64,000 nucleotides of DNA, taken from positions 136,316,261 to 136,380,260 of the forward strand of contig CM035412.1 in assembly GCA_020310875.1 (NCBI GenBank), written 5' to 3'. Positions 10,396 to 21,830 of the stretch are shown here, one piece after another. A model generated the notes under the pieces. It worked only from the letters and a program-made list of their open reading frames with translations. It searched no databases and was not told where the DNA came from. Made by a program: the position numbers and the translations under genes. The DNA comes from Ceratopteris richardii (Eukaryota > Streptophyta > Polypodiopsida > Polypodiales > Pteridaceae). The number at the start of each line of letters is the position of its first letter. Position 1 is the first letter of the stretch.

Positions 10396-12229
10396 TTCTA
10401 TCTTTTCAATTTCTAGATAGGAGTGGTATTATTCATTTCAAGAAAATAGGGAAATTAGTTAGTCATAGTGGTTAGATTGAATCTCATTTAAAGATTCTAG
10501 ATGAGAAGTTATTATGACTATTTCCAATGATGGTCTTTGAATAGATGAGGAAGATCCGATTGTTGGTATTAGAGAAACTTGGAATTGATTGATGACTTTT
10601 TATCTTAGAGTTGGAAGAGATGTAAATAAATATGACCTGTAACATGAAGAATCTCTTATTTGGCATTGAGTCATGAGGATGAGGTCCTAGCATCATTTAG
10701 GAAAATTGGTACTTGTGGAATATATGGATCTCATAGAGGGATGCTTATGCATTCACATGGAAAACTAAGGGGAAGAGAAGAGATTAGAGAGTTTTCATCA
10801 TAGTTCTAATACTAGAGTTTGCATCATAGTACTAATAAGGAATACTCTAATAGAATTTATTCTAAATTATATGGATGACAAACTAAGGATATGTGAACTA
10901 GGATGATGGATTTGTATAGACATAAGAATAATTTAGGATAAAACCATTTCTTATGGTTACACTAAAGTTTAGGAATACCTAGATTTATGTGAGTGCAAAT
11001 CTATTATATTGGTTTGGGTTTTAAATCATTTTGTTACTAGGGTCTTCATTCTATTCCATATGGTTTATTATCTTCATAAAGTTCCATACTTGCCTTTCAC
11101 ATTATTGCTTCACCCAGAGAAACATCAATTTTTATGGAATAAGCTCACTTGATTGATGTTGATTTTATGCGAGTAATAGTTTAAAAGTTGAGTTTTTTAT
11201 TATGGGAGATATTAGAAACTTATTAGATGGTTCTCCACTTTGACTTCCCAAGAGATTTCTTAAACGGAAGGTGTTAGGCAGCACTTCCCTTGTGATTAAT
11301 TATGTATATTGGTAATATTGTAATTGTAAAGGAATACCAGCCCTTCAAAGCACGGTAACTTTTTGGTAATGAATATGACACATCGACCAGCGTAGGGCAC
11401 ATAATCGAAGTTTTTGCAAGTGGTGCTTTAGGCACAGGAAGAGAAAATTCTATGCAATTATTGTTTCTTCTCAAAGTAATTCTTTGAATTTGTGTGTATA
11501 TTGAAGTTTGTGAGTAGTAAATATACATGCAAAATTATGTGTATGATTAAGAGATCTTGTTAGAATTAACTCATTGGAAGAAATGATTCATTGTAATTGT
11601 CTAAGTATTATGGACACAATAGATCCAATTAATAATACAAATCTGTTAGTACAATAGCAAAATGAATATGGTGGTTAGCATTGCACATTAGCTCAACCAG
11701 ATAGGAATCAATGTGGAAAAGTTAAGGAACATGTTGTTAGGATTCCTCCAACCAAGAACCCTTAGTTGTCCATCAAATTGTAGAAGGGTTAGATAGGTGT
11801 AGAAAAATATGTTTCCAAAGTGCAGTATGACATAGAGGTTAACAATAGCAATCCTATTGAGGATTGACATTGGTGATAGAAATAAGTGAGGGCATTGGGC
11901 AGAGACGCATGCGTGTTTTGTGTTTGGTCCGATACAAGTCCGATACACAACCATGCACTGTACAAAGTCAGGTTGGAGCCCCAAAACCTGTGCAAACAAA
12001 GAAGTAGCAACCAGAGATGAAGCCAACCATTATCCCGTAATCAAGGATGCATTTTTGCATAGGTTTTAAGAAAAAGTCCCCACGTCAAGTTTTTGATTTC
12101 CTAAATAATAATAATAAAAAACCCTAGCAATTTGTTTAAGAGTGTGTAACAACATTTATAACACATTTAAGAAAAAATCCAAAAGATAAAACTCTCCTAG
12201 CCGATGTCACAACATAATGGTTCATTAAA
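10396..12229. other. No recognisable gene
   Basis: This is AT-rich sequence. The short open frames on the minus strand at 11274-11528 and 11688-12026 have no motif, no homologous-looking neighbour and no codon pattern that I trust. It is probably decayed mobile DNA. Confidence 0.5.
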
Positions 12230-12234
12230 GGACT

Positions 12235-12530
12235 TCTTCCATAGTTCAGGCATATTATGATTATCTGATGTATTGGTTATATGAGTCTAGAAGATATGGT
12301 GGATATGGCCCTACAATTGAAGCATAAGGTTGGAGGATTTGCATAGAATTTAGACTGGTAACTAATCAAGATTGTTAAGGTCATACAAGACAATTTGATG
12401 AAATAAATGTTTTGCACTAAGTGTAGAAATGTTGGTCACACAGTAATTAATTGTGCATTAAACTAGTTGTATTGTGCAATTTGATAGTGTGTTGATCATA
12501 CTACAAAGATTTTTCCATTCAATGCAAAGA
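12235..12530 (+). pseudogene. Retroelement gag remnant with zinc knuckles
   Basis: Around 12412-12468 the sequence encodes MFCTKCRNVGHTVINC, a clean CX2CX4HX4C zinc knuckle as used by gag to bind genomic RNA. A second, decayed knuckle follows at about 12470 (YCAI, then VDHTT). The preceding 150 bp could be the end of the gag core. The family cannot be assigned, and the rest of the element is not visible. Confidence 0.5.
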
Positions 12531-12798
12531 CACATAGTAGGCCTACAGTCAATGTTGAACGTTATGCCAGCTACATTCCATTGCACCAGAGGACTTCTCA
12601 GTACCACAATTGTTCACAATCAAAGCTTCGGCAATAACTGATTTTCATCTACGATAAATAGTCTAGCTACATGAGTAATGCCCACATTCATTTTTGCAAG
12701 GAATTAGGTTAGATACTGAGGAATCGTAATGAAGCTCAAGAATACGATAAAAGAAAGAAGGAATGCCAAGGTCCTATGGAAAATATGGTAGTCATCTA
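12531..12798. other. Unassigned sequence after gag remnant
   Basis: About 270 bp have no recognisable coding blocks. They may be decayed protease sequence of the same element. Confidence 0.3.
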
Positions 12799-13283
12799 TT
12801 GTATAATTACATGGTTCTAAGGGGTATAACCCTTGGGTTTCTAGGTGTGAAACTATTGTGTGAGAGCTCCATAGCCTCCACACACAAAGTAACTAACTAA
12901 CTAGAAAGAACACTATGGGAAGAGAGATGCCTTTCCACCCAACCAACTCCTCCAATATATAGCTCCAAGTCTAAGGGGTTAAATCCCTCTCAAGAGGACA
13001 TGTGTACCTTCCATCACATGGGTCTCTAAGGTGTTCACATGGTTTCTAAGCTTAGGAAATCACATGAAATCGCATGGCTTCTAAAATAAGACTCTCCAAG
13101 CTCTCACATACAAACCAAATGGCTAAGAGAAGCTTAGAATCAAGCCTAAGGTACTCAAACCTTAGAGATTTAACCCTAAAGTTCAAGACCCATCTAAAAG
13201 AGGTAAATAAACCATAAATCCCAAGGGTTTCACACCTAGAAACCCAAGGGTTCTACCTCGTAGATCCGTGTAATTATACAACA
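12799..13283 (-). repeat. Gypsy LTR G with inverted ends
   Basis: Read on the minus strand it starts TGTTGTATAATTAC directly after a Gypsy-type polypurine tract. It continues with GAGAGGGATTTAACCCC and GGAGCTATATATTGGAGG. Its right part matches 34318-34505, which is followed by a primer-binding site, so it is an LTR. Unusually, the last 55-60 bp (12799-12856) are an inverted copy of its own first 55-60 bp. The LTR proper may end near 12868, with the inverted tail being a separate rearrangement. Confidence 0.65.
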
Positions 13284-13470
13284 TTCTCCCCCCTTAAAAG
13301 CATTTTCGTCCTCGAAAATGAGTAGAGATATATAGCCCCGGGTATACTATCGTGCCCCATTATCAATTTCAAGGATCATGGGCTTCATCTCTCTAATTTG
13401 TCTCTTTATTTAAAAGGACGATCTCTATCTCGACTAAAATTTTAAAAGAGGAGAATCCACGTATGGTCTG
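13284..13470 (-). other. Polypurine tract and pre-LTR tail of a Gypsy element
   Basis: On the minus strand the sequence ATTTTCGAGGACGAAAATG is followed by a purine run (AAGGGGGGAGAATG) and then the LTR start. This is the characteristic pol-end/polypurine junction of plant chromovirus-type Gypsy elements. The remainder of the element toward 13470 is cut by the insertion of Copia H. Confidence 0.75.
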
Positions 13471-14570
13471 TGTTGGTGCAAGACAAGCCTACACACATTG
13501 TCTTGGAACTTTGGAACTTTGGAAGATGAGCTTGGAACCCTTGAAGGACATCTCTACATGAAGAAAGAGTCATAGGAACCTATGCTTATAGACTATTACC
13601 ATTTTACTCATTTGTAAAAGTCTAAGTGACTTGACATTTCATGTAATCACTCACCCACCTCATTAGTCGTGGAAAAGAGAATAGTTTAGTGGAGAGAATA
13701 TCTCCCTACTTTTAGAAGAGAGATTCTAGGGAGCCTTAGTTTGAATTTGAAATTCAAATGTTCTCTCAACTCATATAAAATGAAGAGGAAAAACTCGCGG
13801 CTAGCTCAGTCACTTCATCTCACTCCCCGAGGCATATTGTCATTGTAACTGAGTGTGTGTTAGTGCTACTCCATAGCCTACACCACCACACCTCAATTAG
13901 CTATGCTTGTCATGCTATTGAGCTTGTACAATCTTATCAATCAATAGATATATACACATTCATCATTTCTGGTTCTCTCTGTTATCTTCTCCAAGTCTGT
14001 CAACTTCCAAGGAGCATTTCTCAGTGCTCACTGAACCAAATCAAGTGATCTATAGCTCATTCGAACCAGCTCAAGGTCCTCTACAAGTATACAAAATCTC
14101 AGAAGTTTTCATTCAGCCATTTGGGAGAAATCTGCTTCGAAGTGCACATTGGTTAGTGTCTACAGAGTTCCTAAAAAGTCGGGGGTAATCAGATTTTTCC
14201 TAAACTTGTTTCTCAGTGTATGGTTTATCAATTTGAGTGATTCCACTTGTGATTGGTAGCTTACTAAGGTACTTTAATTCTCCCAAAAGGAATTGTTCCA
14301 ATTTTAAGTGTGCTGGTCACACTGAGCATAACACTGAGCAGGTATCATTACAGAAATAGTAAGTTTTTTTGGGTTTGTGAAGGAACCAAGTTATCTGTTT
14401 TGGTTTGATCATTACACAAACCATTTCCAAAGTACATATATGATTTCTTTGTGTCATTTGGAAGCTAAGCAAGTGTACTAAGCAAATCTGGAATCAAAGG
14501 AGGGCAGGTGTGAAGCAGGTTTTGCAGCATCAACTCATTTCTTGAGTGCATCCAACCATCACTCCCAACA
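13471..14570 (+). repeat. 5' LTR of Copia H
   Basis: It begins TGTTGGTGCAAGACAAGCC and ends CACTCCCAACA, then the primer-binding site. A TATA-like CATATAAAATG box lies near 13770. It is about 99% identical to 31516-32616 by eye. A related but diverged LTR stands at 63158 (P). Confidence 0.96.
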
Positions 14571-14583
14571 GTGGTATCAGAGC
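14571..14583 (+). other. Primer-binding site of Copia H
   Basis: GTGGTATCAGAGC lies immediately after the LTR and complements initiator-Met tRNA. Confidence 0.9.
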
Positions 14584-14596
14584 AAAGAAGATAAAT

Positions 14597-16290
14597 ATGG
14601 GTGATGGTTTCCCTTCCTTCATTGACAAATTGGACAGAAACAATTATCAGGCTTGGTCATTGAGAATGAAGACCTATCTACAAGGGAGAAGCTTATTTGG
14701 ATACATATCAGGAGATGAGGAATTGCCTCATTCAAGACTAGAGGACTACCCACAAAGGATGAACATGAAAGGCTCAACCAATGGTGTGCAAAGGATGCTT
14801 TGGCAAGGTCTTATCTCTTAAACTCTATATCTTACTTTCTTTTACCTCATGTAAGGAATTGTAAGACTTCCCAAGAGACTTGGGAAACCTTGTCAAATTA
14901 TTTTTCTTCCAACACAAGGGCTAGGAAGAATCAATTATGGATTGAGTTCACAACCCTTAGGAAGCAGCCCAAGCAATCAGTCTCAGAGTATGTGACAAAG
15001 ATCAAAGATGTGGCAGACCAACTAGCAAGCATTGGAGAGGAAATTGAAGAAGAGCAAATAGTCAGGCAAGTAACAAATGGACTCAAGGCAGATGATAAGT
15101 GGGAAAGTTTCACCACTGCAATGGACCTCTATATGGACATGCATACCCCTGATCTCACAACACTCATGGGCCAACTATTTACACATGAAGCAAAGTTTAC
15201 AAAGGCAGGAGATCAATCAAAAGGTAATAACCCCTCTGCTCTCTATACTGATAAGAAAGTTAAAGATAAAGGAAAAGGGAAGAAACAGGATGAAGAAGGT
15301 TCTACCTCTCAAGCCAATTATGCAGGGAGAGGTAGATCATCTAGAGGAAGAGGCAGAGGAGGTAAGTCAGGTAGGGGGAGACCCTACAACTCATCACCAT
15401 GCAACATTTGTGGATTGTCCAATCATACCACAGATGAATGCTACAAGAACTACAAGAATCAGAGAGGAAGAGGCTACTCAAGAGGTGGATACTCTCAAGG
15501 GAGAGGCAGATTCAACCAACATCAAAGCTACAATGGATACAACAATCAATACAACAACAACTACAACAACAACCATAATGGTAACTACCAAGGTGGATTC
15601 AGAAGTAGAAGAGACTACAACAATTACACAGAGGAGCAAGATGACTCCCTATTGATCATGAATATGACCTCCAAGATAGGTACAAATGATGATCATTTAT
15701 TTTATATTGATTCAGGATGTTCTAACCATGTAGCTGGCAATGTGGCACTACTTTCTGATTTGGAAGAACCCAAAGGCAAGCATCAAGTGCAGACAGGTGA
15801 TGACACTAAACATTCAGTTGTTAAAGTAGGCAATGTCAAAACATGTGATGGTAACCAGAACCTATTGAGCAGGGTACTTTATGTACCAACCATTACCAAG
15901 AATTTAATGAGTGTTGGTCAAATTGTGGAGAAAGGTTTGCAGGTCAAATTCACACAACATGGAGCATATGTGGAGGACCCAAAACATGGATTCAGAAGGA
16001 TAGCCAAAGGGGAGAAATCAGGTAGATTATTTACATTTGAGCTAGAAGACACCAAGAACATTGCTTTGTATAATTATAAGGATCAGACACTTTCAGAGTT
16101 AGAAATATGGCATAAGAGATTAGGGCACATAGGTGAAAGGACTCTAAAGAAAATGTGCAGGGATCAATGTGTGCTTGGGATACCTAATGTATCCAAGCAA
16201 CACATGATTACAAATGTGGATCATGTCAATTTGGTAAGTCTCACAGATTACCATATTCAAGGAAAGGTTTCATGCATGAAGACTACCTAG
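14597..16290 (+). pseudogene. Copia H gag and protease region
   Basis: The gag start MGDGFPSFIDKLDRNNYQAW lies 13 bases after the primer-binding site. The gag core follows (ETWETLSNYFSS; LRKQPKQSVSEYVTKIKD). Next come an arginine/glycine-rich tract, an Asn/Tyr-rich low-complexity tract and one zinc knuckle (CNICGLSNHTTDEC, 15398-15439). Protease is marked by FYIDSGCSNHVAGN (about 15700-15742). The pre-integrase block ELEIWHKRLGHIGERTLKKM ends it. All parts stand in the usual Copia order. The coding sequence has a small number of interruptions. Confidence 0.9.
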
Positions 16291-18214
16291 ACTTGGTACA
16301 CACAGATGTTTGGGGACCTAGCAAGGACCCTTCCATTTCTAGTTCAAGGTATTATGTGTCCTTCATTGATGATTATAGCAGGTGGACCATTTTATACTTT
16401 ATGAAGCATAAAGACGAAGTGTTTAATTGCTTCAAGAGGTATCTTGCATTTGTTGAAAATCAAACAGGAAGAAGCTTGAAGAGGCTAAGGTCAGATGGTG
16501 GAGGAGAGTACTTCTCCAATAAGTTTGAAGATTTCTTGCAGGAAAGAGGCATCAAAAGGGAGATTACTACAAGGTACTCACCTGAACAAAATGGGGTAGC
16601 TGAAAGAAGGAATAGACTCATTGTGGAAACAGCTAGGTCTATGCTTAATGAGAAAAAGTTGCCAAATTATCTTTGGGCAGAGAGTGTATCCACTGCCACT
16701 TATCTCATCAATAGGTTGCCATCCAAATCACTTGATGGCATGACACCATATGAAGCTTGGCATGGTAAGAGACCTTCTCTGGATCATTGCAAATCTTTGG
16801 TTGTGTAGCATATGTGCATATTCCCTCACAGGTAAGGGGAAAGCTAGACCCCAAGGCTGAAAAATGTATCTTCATTGGTTATGATTTGAATCAAAAGGGA
16901 TACAGATTCTACAACCCCACAAACAAAGGCTTCAAGGTAAGCAGAGATGTCATTTTTGATGAGAATGACTCATGGTATGAGAATGAATGCAGGAAAGTGA
17001 GTCTACCCTATGATATGGAAGAAGATTTCCCAAAGCTCACCAAGGAGGAATCAATTCAAAAAGAAGATTCAAGCTCAGATGATGATGATACAATAAACCT
17101 TGAAGAGTTCAAAGCTTGGAAGTCCAAAGGAAAGATGAAGATGAAGCAATTAGAAGATAAACCAGAAACTTCAACTCAAGCAATGAGGAGATCTCAGAGA
17201 GAAAAGAAGAAGCCTATCAGATTTGGGTGTGACACATCACTTGTAACTAAACATTCTGTATATCTTGCAAAGGACTTGTTGAATGAAGAACCAGGTACCT
17301 ATGAAGAAGCAATTACCAAACCAGAATGGAAACAAGCTATGGATGAAGAAATGGAAGCTCTCAAGGAGAGTGATACTTGGGACTTGGTACCCAAGAAGGA
17401 ATCTATGAAGGTGATAGGATCCAGATGGATCTACAAACTAAAGAAGAATTCATATGGAACAATAAACAGGTACAAAGCTAGGTTGGTAGCCAAGGGTTTT
17501 GCACAAACCCAAGGCATTGATTATGAGGAGACATTTTCTCCTGTGGCCAAGATGCCAACTATCAAAATATTGGTGAGTGTAGCTGCATCTAAGAATTGGA
17601 ATATATACCAATTAGATGTCAAGAATGCTTTCTTGAATGGATGGATATCTGAAGAAGTCTACATGTCACAACCACCTGGCTATGAAGATAAAAAAAAGGT
17701 ACATTATGTTTGTAAATTGAAGAAGGCTCTGTATGGTTTAAAGCAGGCACCTAGAGCATGGAATTACAGACTGACAACCTACCTCCAAGACCAAGGATTT
17801 GTGATGAGTAAAGCAGACACTTCTCTATTCATTAAGAGAAGTAGTACAGAGGTAATCTACTTATGTGTTTATGTTGATGACATCATCATTACAGGTAATG
17901 ATGTCAATGGGATTAGACACATCAAAGGACAGATGATGAAAGAATTCAAGATTAGTGATCTTGGATTATTGAAGTACTTCTTAGGTCTTGAGTTAGTCTA
18001 CACCAACTCAGGTATATATATCACTCAAAAGAAGTATGTGCAGGATATGGTCAAGAAGTTTGGCTTGCAGGATGCTAAGGTATCTACTACTCCAATGGAG
18101 GTCAATCTAAAACTAAGTGCTCATGAAGGAGAAGAAATCAAAGATATTACAGGATACCAAAGTATGGTAGGTAGTTTGAACTATGCTACCTTGACAAGAA
18201 TTGACATAGCATAT
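16272..18214 (+). pseudogene. Copia H integrase and reverse transcriptase
   Basis: The integrase core has HTDVWGPSK with FIDDYSRW, then RSDGGGEYFSNKF, and SPEQNGVAERRNR, which carry the D, D and E catalytic residues. Reverse transcriptase follows: [47 protein letters not shown] and the active site YVDDIIITG (about 17869-17895). The final block [15 protein letters not shown] is cut at 18214 by the insertion of Gypsy I. An integrase/reverse transcriptase order of this kind is specific to Copia elements. Confidence 0.92.
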
Positions 18215-19036
18215 TGTAGAGCCCTAACCGGTTGAAACTAAAGGTGCAAAGTATTTTTCCTCTTAAGGTTCAAAAGATGAATTTAAAATCTTAAGGTGCA
18301 AAAGTAAAGAATTAAAAGGAAAGGTGAAGGTGGAAGGCCGCGTACGCAAAGGTGGAAATAGGCCGCCCAATCAAAATTTTATTTTAAAAGTCACTCTTGT
18401 TCTAAAGTCACTACAGGACAAAGTAGCGAATCGTTGAGGACCAGTTCAAAAAGACAATCTTGGGACATTGAAAGGACACCAAGATTGTATTGCAGTTAGA
18501 GTGCGCGAACCGGCGGACTCTCAACAAAAAGAAGGACAAAGGCTATTCTTGGACATTGAGAGCTAGGAGCAAGAGAGAGCTTCAGAGGAAGCAAGAGAGG
18601 AAGCAAGAAGAGTCTCCAGTGTGCGACGGCATTCACGAGTGCAAGAGGGGTCAAGAGGAAGGTGTGCAGAGAAGGCGGGTTGGATTCCAAGAGTTCCAAG
18701 GTCTATTGCGTGTGCGCTGTGATACCAATTCCTTAGCTTGGCGGAAGCTTAGTGCAAGGTGTGCACAAGGGAAGCGGGAAGCAGGTGAAGGATTGGTGTA
18801 CGAGAGGCCGCTGCTAGAGGGCTTGAGATAATTGGTCTTCAGTAATTGATATTCTCTGAAGTGGTATTTAATCATTGATTAGACTGTGCGCAGTCATTGT
18901 AATCGTTGAAGGATAATCAATATTCAAGGTTTCCAAGAGTATTCCTTTGCAGAAGTTCTCACTGTTATTCCAATTTCATCATCTCCTTTTTCTCCTACAA
19001 ACCCTCAAACTCCTTCTTGTCCCCGAATCCCCAACA
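18215..19036 (+). repeat. 5' LTR of Gypsy I
   Basis: It begins TGTAGAGCCCTAACCGG and ends CCGAATCCCCAACA. It is practically identical to 30033-30854. The 113-codon frame present in both LTRs shows no recognisable domain and is not annotated as a gene. Confidence 0.97.
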
Positions 19037-19038
19037 AA

Positions 19039-19056
19039 TTTGGCACGCACGGTGGG
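19039..19056 (+). other. Primer-binding site of Gypsy I
   Basis: TTTGGCACGCACGGTGGG follows two bases after the LTR. It resembles the TGGCGCCCACCGTGGGG sites of plant Gypsy elements. The primer tRNA was not identified. Confidence 0.75.
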
Positions 19057-19196
19057 ACTTCCAAGGAGCTTTGAGCATAGGAGATTATATATTGCCATTG
19101 GAGGACAATATTCCAGTGTCGACAACATTACTCCAGTGGGCCAAAAGGTACATACTTTTATCAAGTGTCTCATTTTAAGTGGACTATGAATAGCTC

Positions 19197-21782
19197 ATGA
19201 CCGCGACCCGGTCACAAACCTTGAGAATCAAGTGCAAGCAGACAAGAAGAAAGACGAACAGAAGATCATCGAGTCCACTTTCATCGACTTCATCGGTAGG
19301 AAGCATGGCAGGACAGGTGGACCTAGAAATCTTGCTCTCCAGATTAAACATAAAATTTCCCTCCTTCAGGGGTTTAGCCCAGGAGGACCCAGATGAGCAC
19401 ATTCGACGATTTCTTGCATTATGTAAGACTAGGGGGCTAATGGGTAGGGAAGATGCTTTCTTGATACTCTTCCCCGCCACATTGGAAGGTCTGGCAGACA
19501 AGTGGTTTAGCCAGTTTGCTGAAAATCACTTTACCTCTTGGGATTTGATGAAAGAGGCCTTTAAGAATCAATTTCAGCATGGCAACACGGCTGAGATCAT
19601 TATAGAAGAATTGGAAAACTTAAAGTTGGGTCCAGGAGAGAAGTTCCCCGAATTCGTGACCAGGGCCAAAGCATTAATGGCTAAACTACCGGATCCACCA
19701 CACGACTTCTTTGTCAAGAAGTGGTTAGCCAAACCCTTACCTGTGGTCACCCAATGCAAAATAAAAGAGTTAGTGCTACCCACTGCCTCTGTTGAGGAAT
19801 TCATCAATACGGCCACCCGCTTGGAACAGATAAGGCATCAGTATGGTGCAACTTCTTCCCAACCATCATATGGTTCAGAAGTGGAGGACCCAGTGAGCCA
19901 GTTAAGAAGGGAACTGGAAGGCTTGAAGAGGAATAAGCCCTATACAGAGGAGGAGACTACTGTAGCTCAACTGAGAAGAGAGATTGAAGCCCTCAAACTC
20001 CAAAAGGAAGAGGAAGCCCAAGCAGAGGAACTAGCTCAGCTGAGGCAGGAGTTGCAAGAACTAAAAGGAGGCGGCATTAAGAACGGACTATGGTGCTCCA
20101 TGTGCAGCAAGCAAGGACACATAGTGAGTGAATGTCCTTTGCTAAATGTGACTTGTCAATTATGCAGGAAGATTGGGCATGAGGCCCATGAATGCCAATC
20201 AAGGGGAATGCCGACAACGACATACTGGACACAAGGCGGGCTCTTGCCACCAGCAAATGTAATGGCAGCAGCAACAAACCAAGGTAATAACTATAATCCT
20301 AGACCGAGAACTAACCTTGCAAATGGGCCTAGAAGGCCAATTATTTGCTTCAGATGTGGAGAATGTGGGCACTACCAATCTAGGTGCACCCTTCCGGAAA
20401 ATGCACCTCCTTGCAGGAATTGTCCAGAGGCCAGAGATCACTATACAAACTGTTGTCCTAAGAATCAAGCCTCTACTTCCGGACCCCATCTCCAAATGAT
20501 CTCTGTATTCAAGGAGGAGATATTACCTCAGGTGAATGAACCCTCACCATCCACTAGAGTGGTACAATTAGAAGAACTCGAATCTTTTGCAGTACAGACA
20601 AGAAGCAAGGGAACGACAAAAGTGGTAGAAAATCAAGAATTGATAATTAAGGAATTGAACAAAGACAGAGTTGCAATTGAAGACAAAGATACTACAGGTG
20701 CAGACACAAACCACAATGAATGTCTCACAGGCACCAGCGATGCCATCGGGCATGCCTTCAAGAGGGCTCAAGAAGAGTTTGGCAAAGCAAATGAAGCTCA
20801 CTTTCTTAAAGAGTCAGAGGCTTCAAAACTACTCAAGTCAATTAAGAAGGAGGTTAGTATTTTTGATTTAATAAAGATGGATGGGAAATTCAGGTCAGAA
20901 TTATTGCAGATAATTGATGAGGCTTCTACGACAAGCTTAGTGGCTAAGACTGCTATCTTACATCAAGGGATAATTAGGGGGGAAGCACCCCTTACAGATT
21001 ATAAAAGCCCTCGGCTTACAATATCAATCAGGGGCCATGAATTTCAAGGTGTTATTGTAGATGGTGGTTCTGGCATTAATTTGATGCCTGAACATACCAT
21101 GAAAAGGATTGGACTCCACCCTTCAAGACCTGCAAATTTCACGGTTACTTTGGCAGATCAGAGCAAAGTAAGGCCCTTGGGGGTAATCCCAAAAGTTCCA
21201 CTTAAAGTGCAAGGTAATCTATTTATCCTGGATTTTGTGGTTTTAAGATTGCCCCAGGTTGAAGGAGGATTTCCTCTCTTAATTGGAAGACCTTGGCTGA
21301 GGCATGCCAGTGTCATTCATGATTGGGGTAAGGACACCATGTGGGTACAAAAGAAAGGGCAGGAGCTGACACAAATTCATTTAGAAGAAGGCCCAGACAA
21401 TCAAGGAAACACTAGTATGATGCAAATAGTGAGCATTTGCATGGAAACAGAAGCGGAGGATCAACCCCAAATAGATTTTGAGGAAGAAGAGGATATTTTA
21501 AGTTGGCTTCATGCCGGCAACTCTTCTTCTTGTTTTGGAATTTTTCTTGATAATCCTGGTACAATTGGAGGCTATGATGAAGACAAAGGAAAGGTCCAGG
21601 TTGATGGATTGGGAGAGCCCATCACTGACCACAGAAGGGGCAAGAAGATACCCCTCAAATACAAATTGGAGGAGGATGTGTCAACATCAGATAACGAAGT
21701 TTCCAAAGCTAAAAGCAAGGTAAAAAATTCTGAGGTTGAATGTTCTTTCCCAATTCAAGAAATCCCTGCAGGATGGATGTAG
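19197..21782 (+). CDS. Gypsy I gag with protease
   Basis: This open frame of 861 codons encodes the particle protein and its protease. Residues about 40-200 are a retrotransposon gag core (FPSFRGLAQEDPDEHIRRFL; ADKWFSQFAENHFTSWD). Residues about 225-290 form a Leu/Glu-rich predicted coiled coil with repeated QLRRELEGL-type heptads. Then come zinc-binding modules: CSMCSKQGHIVSEC, CQLCRKIGHEAHEC, CFRCGECGHYQSRC and a fourth Cys-rich block (CRNCPEARDHYTNC). This is more than the one or two usual in Gypsy gag. A retropepsin follows at about residues 610-690, with GVIVDGGSGINLMP as the catalytic segment and FPLLIGRPWL near its end. The pol frame follows closely. Confidence 0.92.
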   Translation: MTATRSQTLRIKCKQTRRKTNRRSSSPLSSTSSVGSMAGQVDLEILLSRLNIKFPSFRGLAQEDPDEHIRRFLALCKTRGLMGREDAFLILFPATLEGLADKWFSQFAENHFTSWDLMKEAFKNQFQHGNTAEIIIEELENLKLGPGEKFPEFVTRAKALMAKLPDPPHDFFVKKWLAKPLPVVTQCKIKELVLPTASVEEFINTATRLEQIRHQYGATSSQPSYGSEVEDPVSQLRRELEGLKRNKPYTEEETTVAQLRREIEALKLQKEEEAQAEELAQLRQELQELKGGGIKNGLWCSMCSKQGHIVSECPLLNVTCQLCRKIGHEAHECQSRGMPTTTYWTQGGLLPPANVMAAATNQGNNYNPRPRTNLANGPRRPIICFRCGECGHYQSRCTLPENAPPCRNCPEARDHYTNCCPKNQASTSGPHLQMISVFKEEILPQVNEPSPSTRVVQLEELESFAVQTRSKGTTKVVENQELIIKELNKDRVAIEDKDTTGADTNHNECLTGTSDAIGHAFKRAQEEFGKANEAHFLKESEASKLLKSIKKEVSIFDLIKMDGKFRSELLQIIDEASTTSLVAKTAILHQGIIRGEAPLTDYKSPRLTISIRGHEFQGVIVDGGSGINLMPEHTMKRIGLHPSRPANFTVTLADQSKVRPLGVIPKVPLKVQGNLFILDFVVLRLPQVEGGFPLLIGRPWLRHASVIHDWGKDTMWVQKKGQELTQIHLEEGPDNQGNTSMMQIVSICMETEAEDQPQIDFEEEEDILSWLHAGNSSSCFGIFLDNPGTIGGYDEDKGKVQVDGLGEPITDHRRGKKIPLKYKLEEDVSTSDNEVSKAKSKVKNSEVECSFPIQEIPAGWM

Positions 21783-21830
21783 GACGAGGAGGAAAACATC
21801 GAAGTTCAAAATACACCTGCTTATGAAGCA

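Noticed and set aside
11688-12026. 112-codon minus-strand frame
   Set aside because: No domain, Cys/Leu/Ser-rich chance composition, and an overlapping alternative frame of similar quality.
18490-18831. 113-codon frame repeated at 30308-30649
   Set aside because: It occurs twice only because it lies in both LTRs of Gypsy I. It has charged low-complexity content and no domain.
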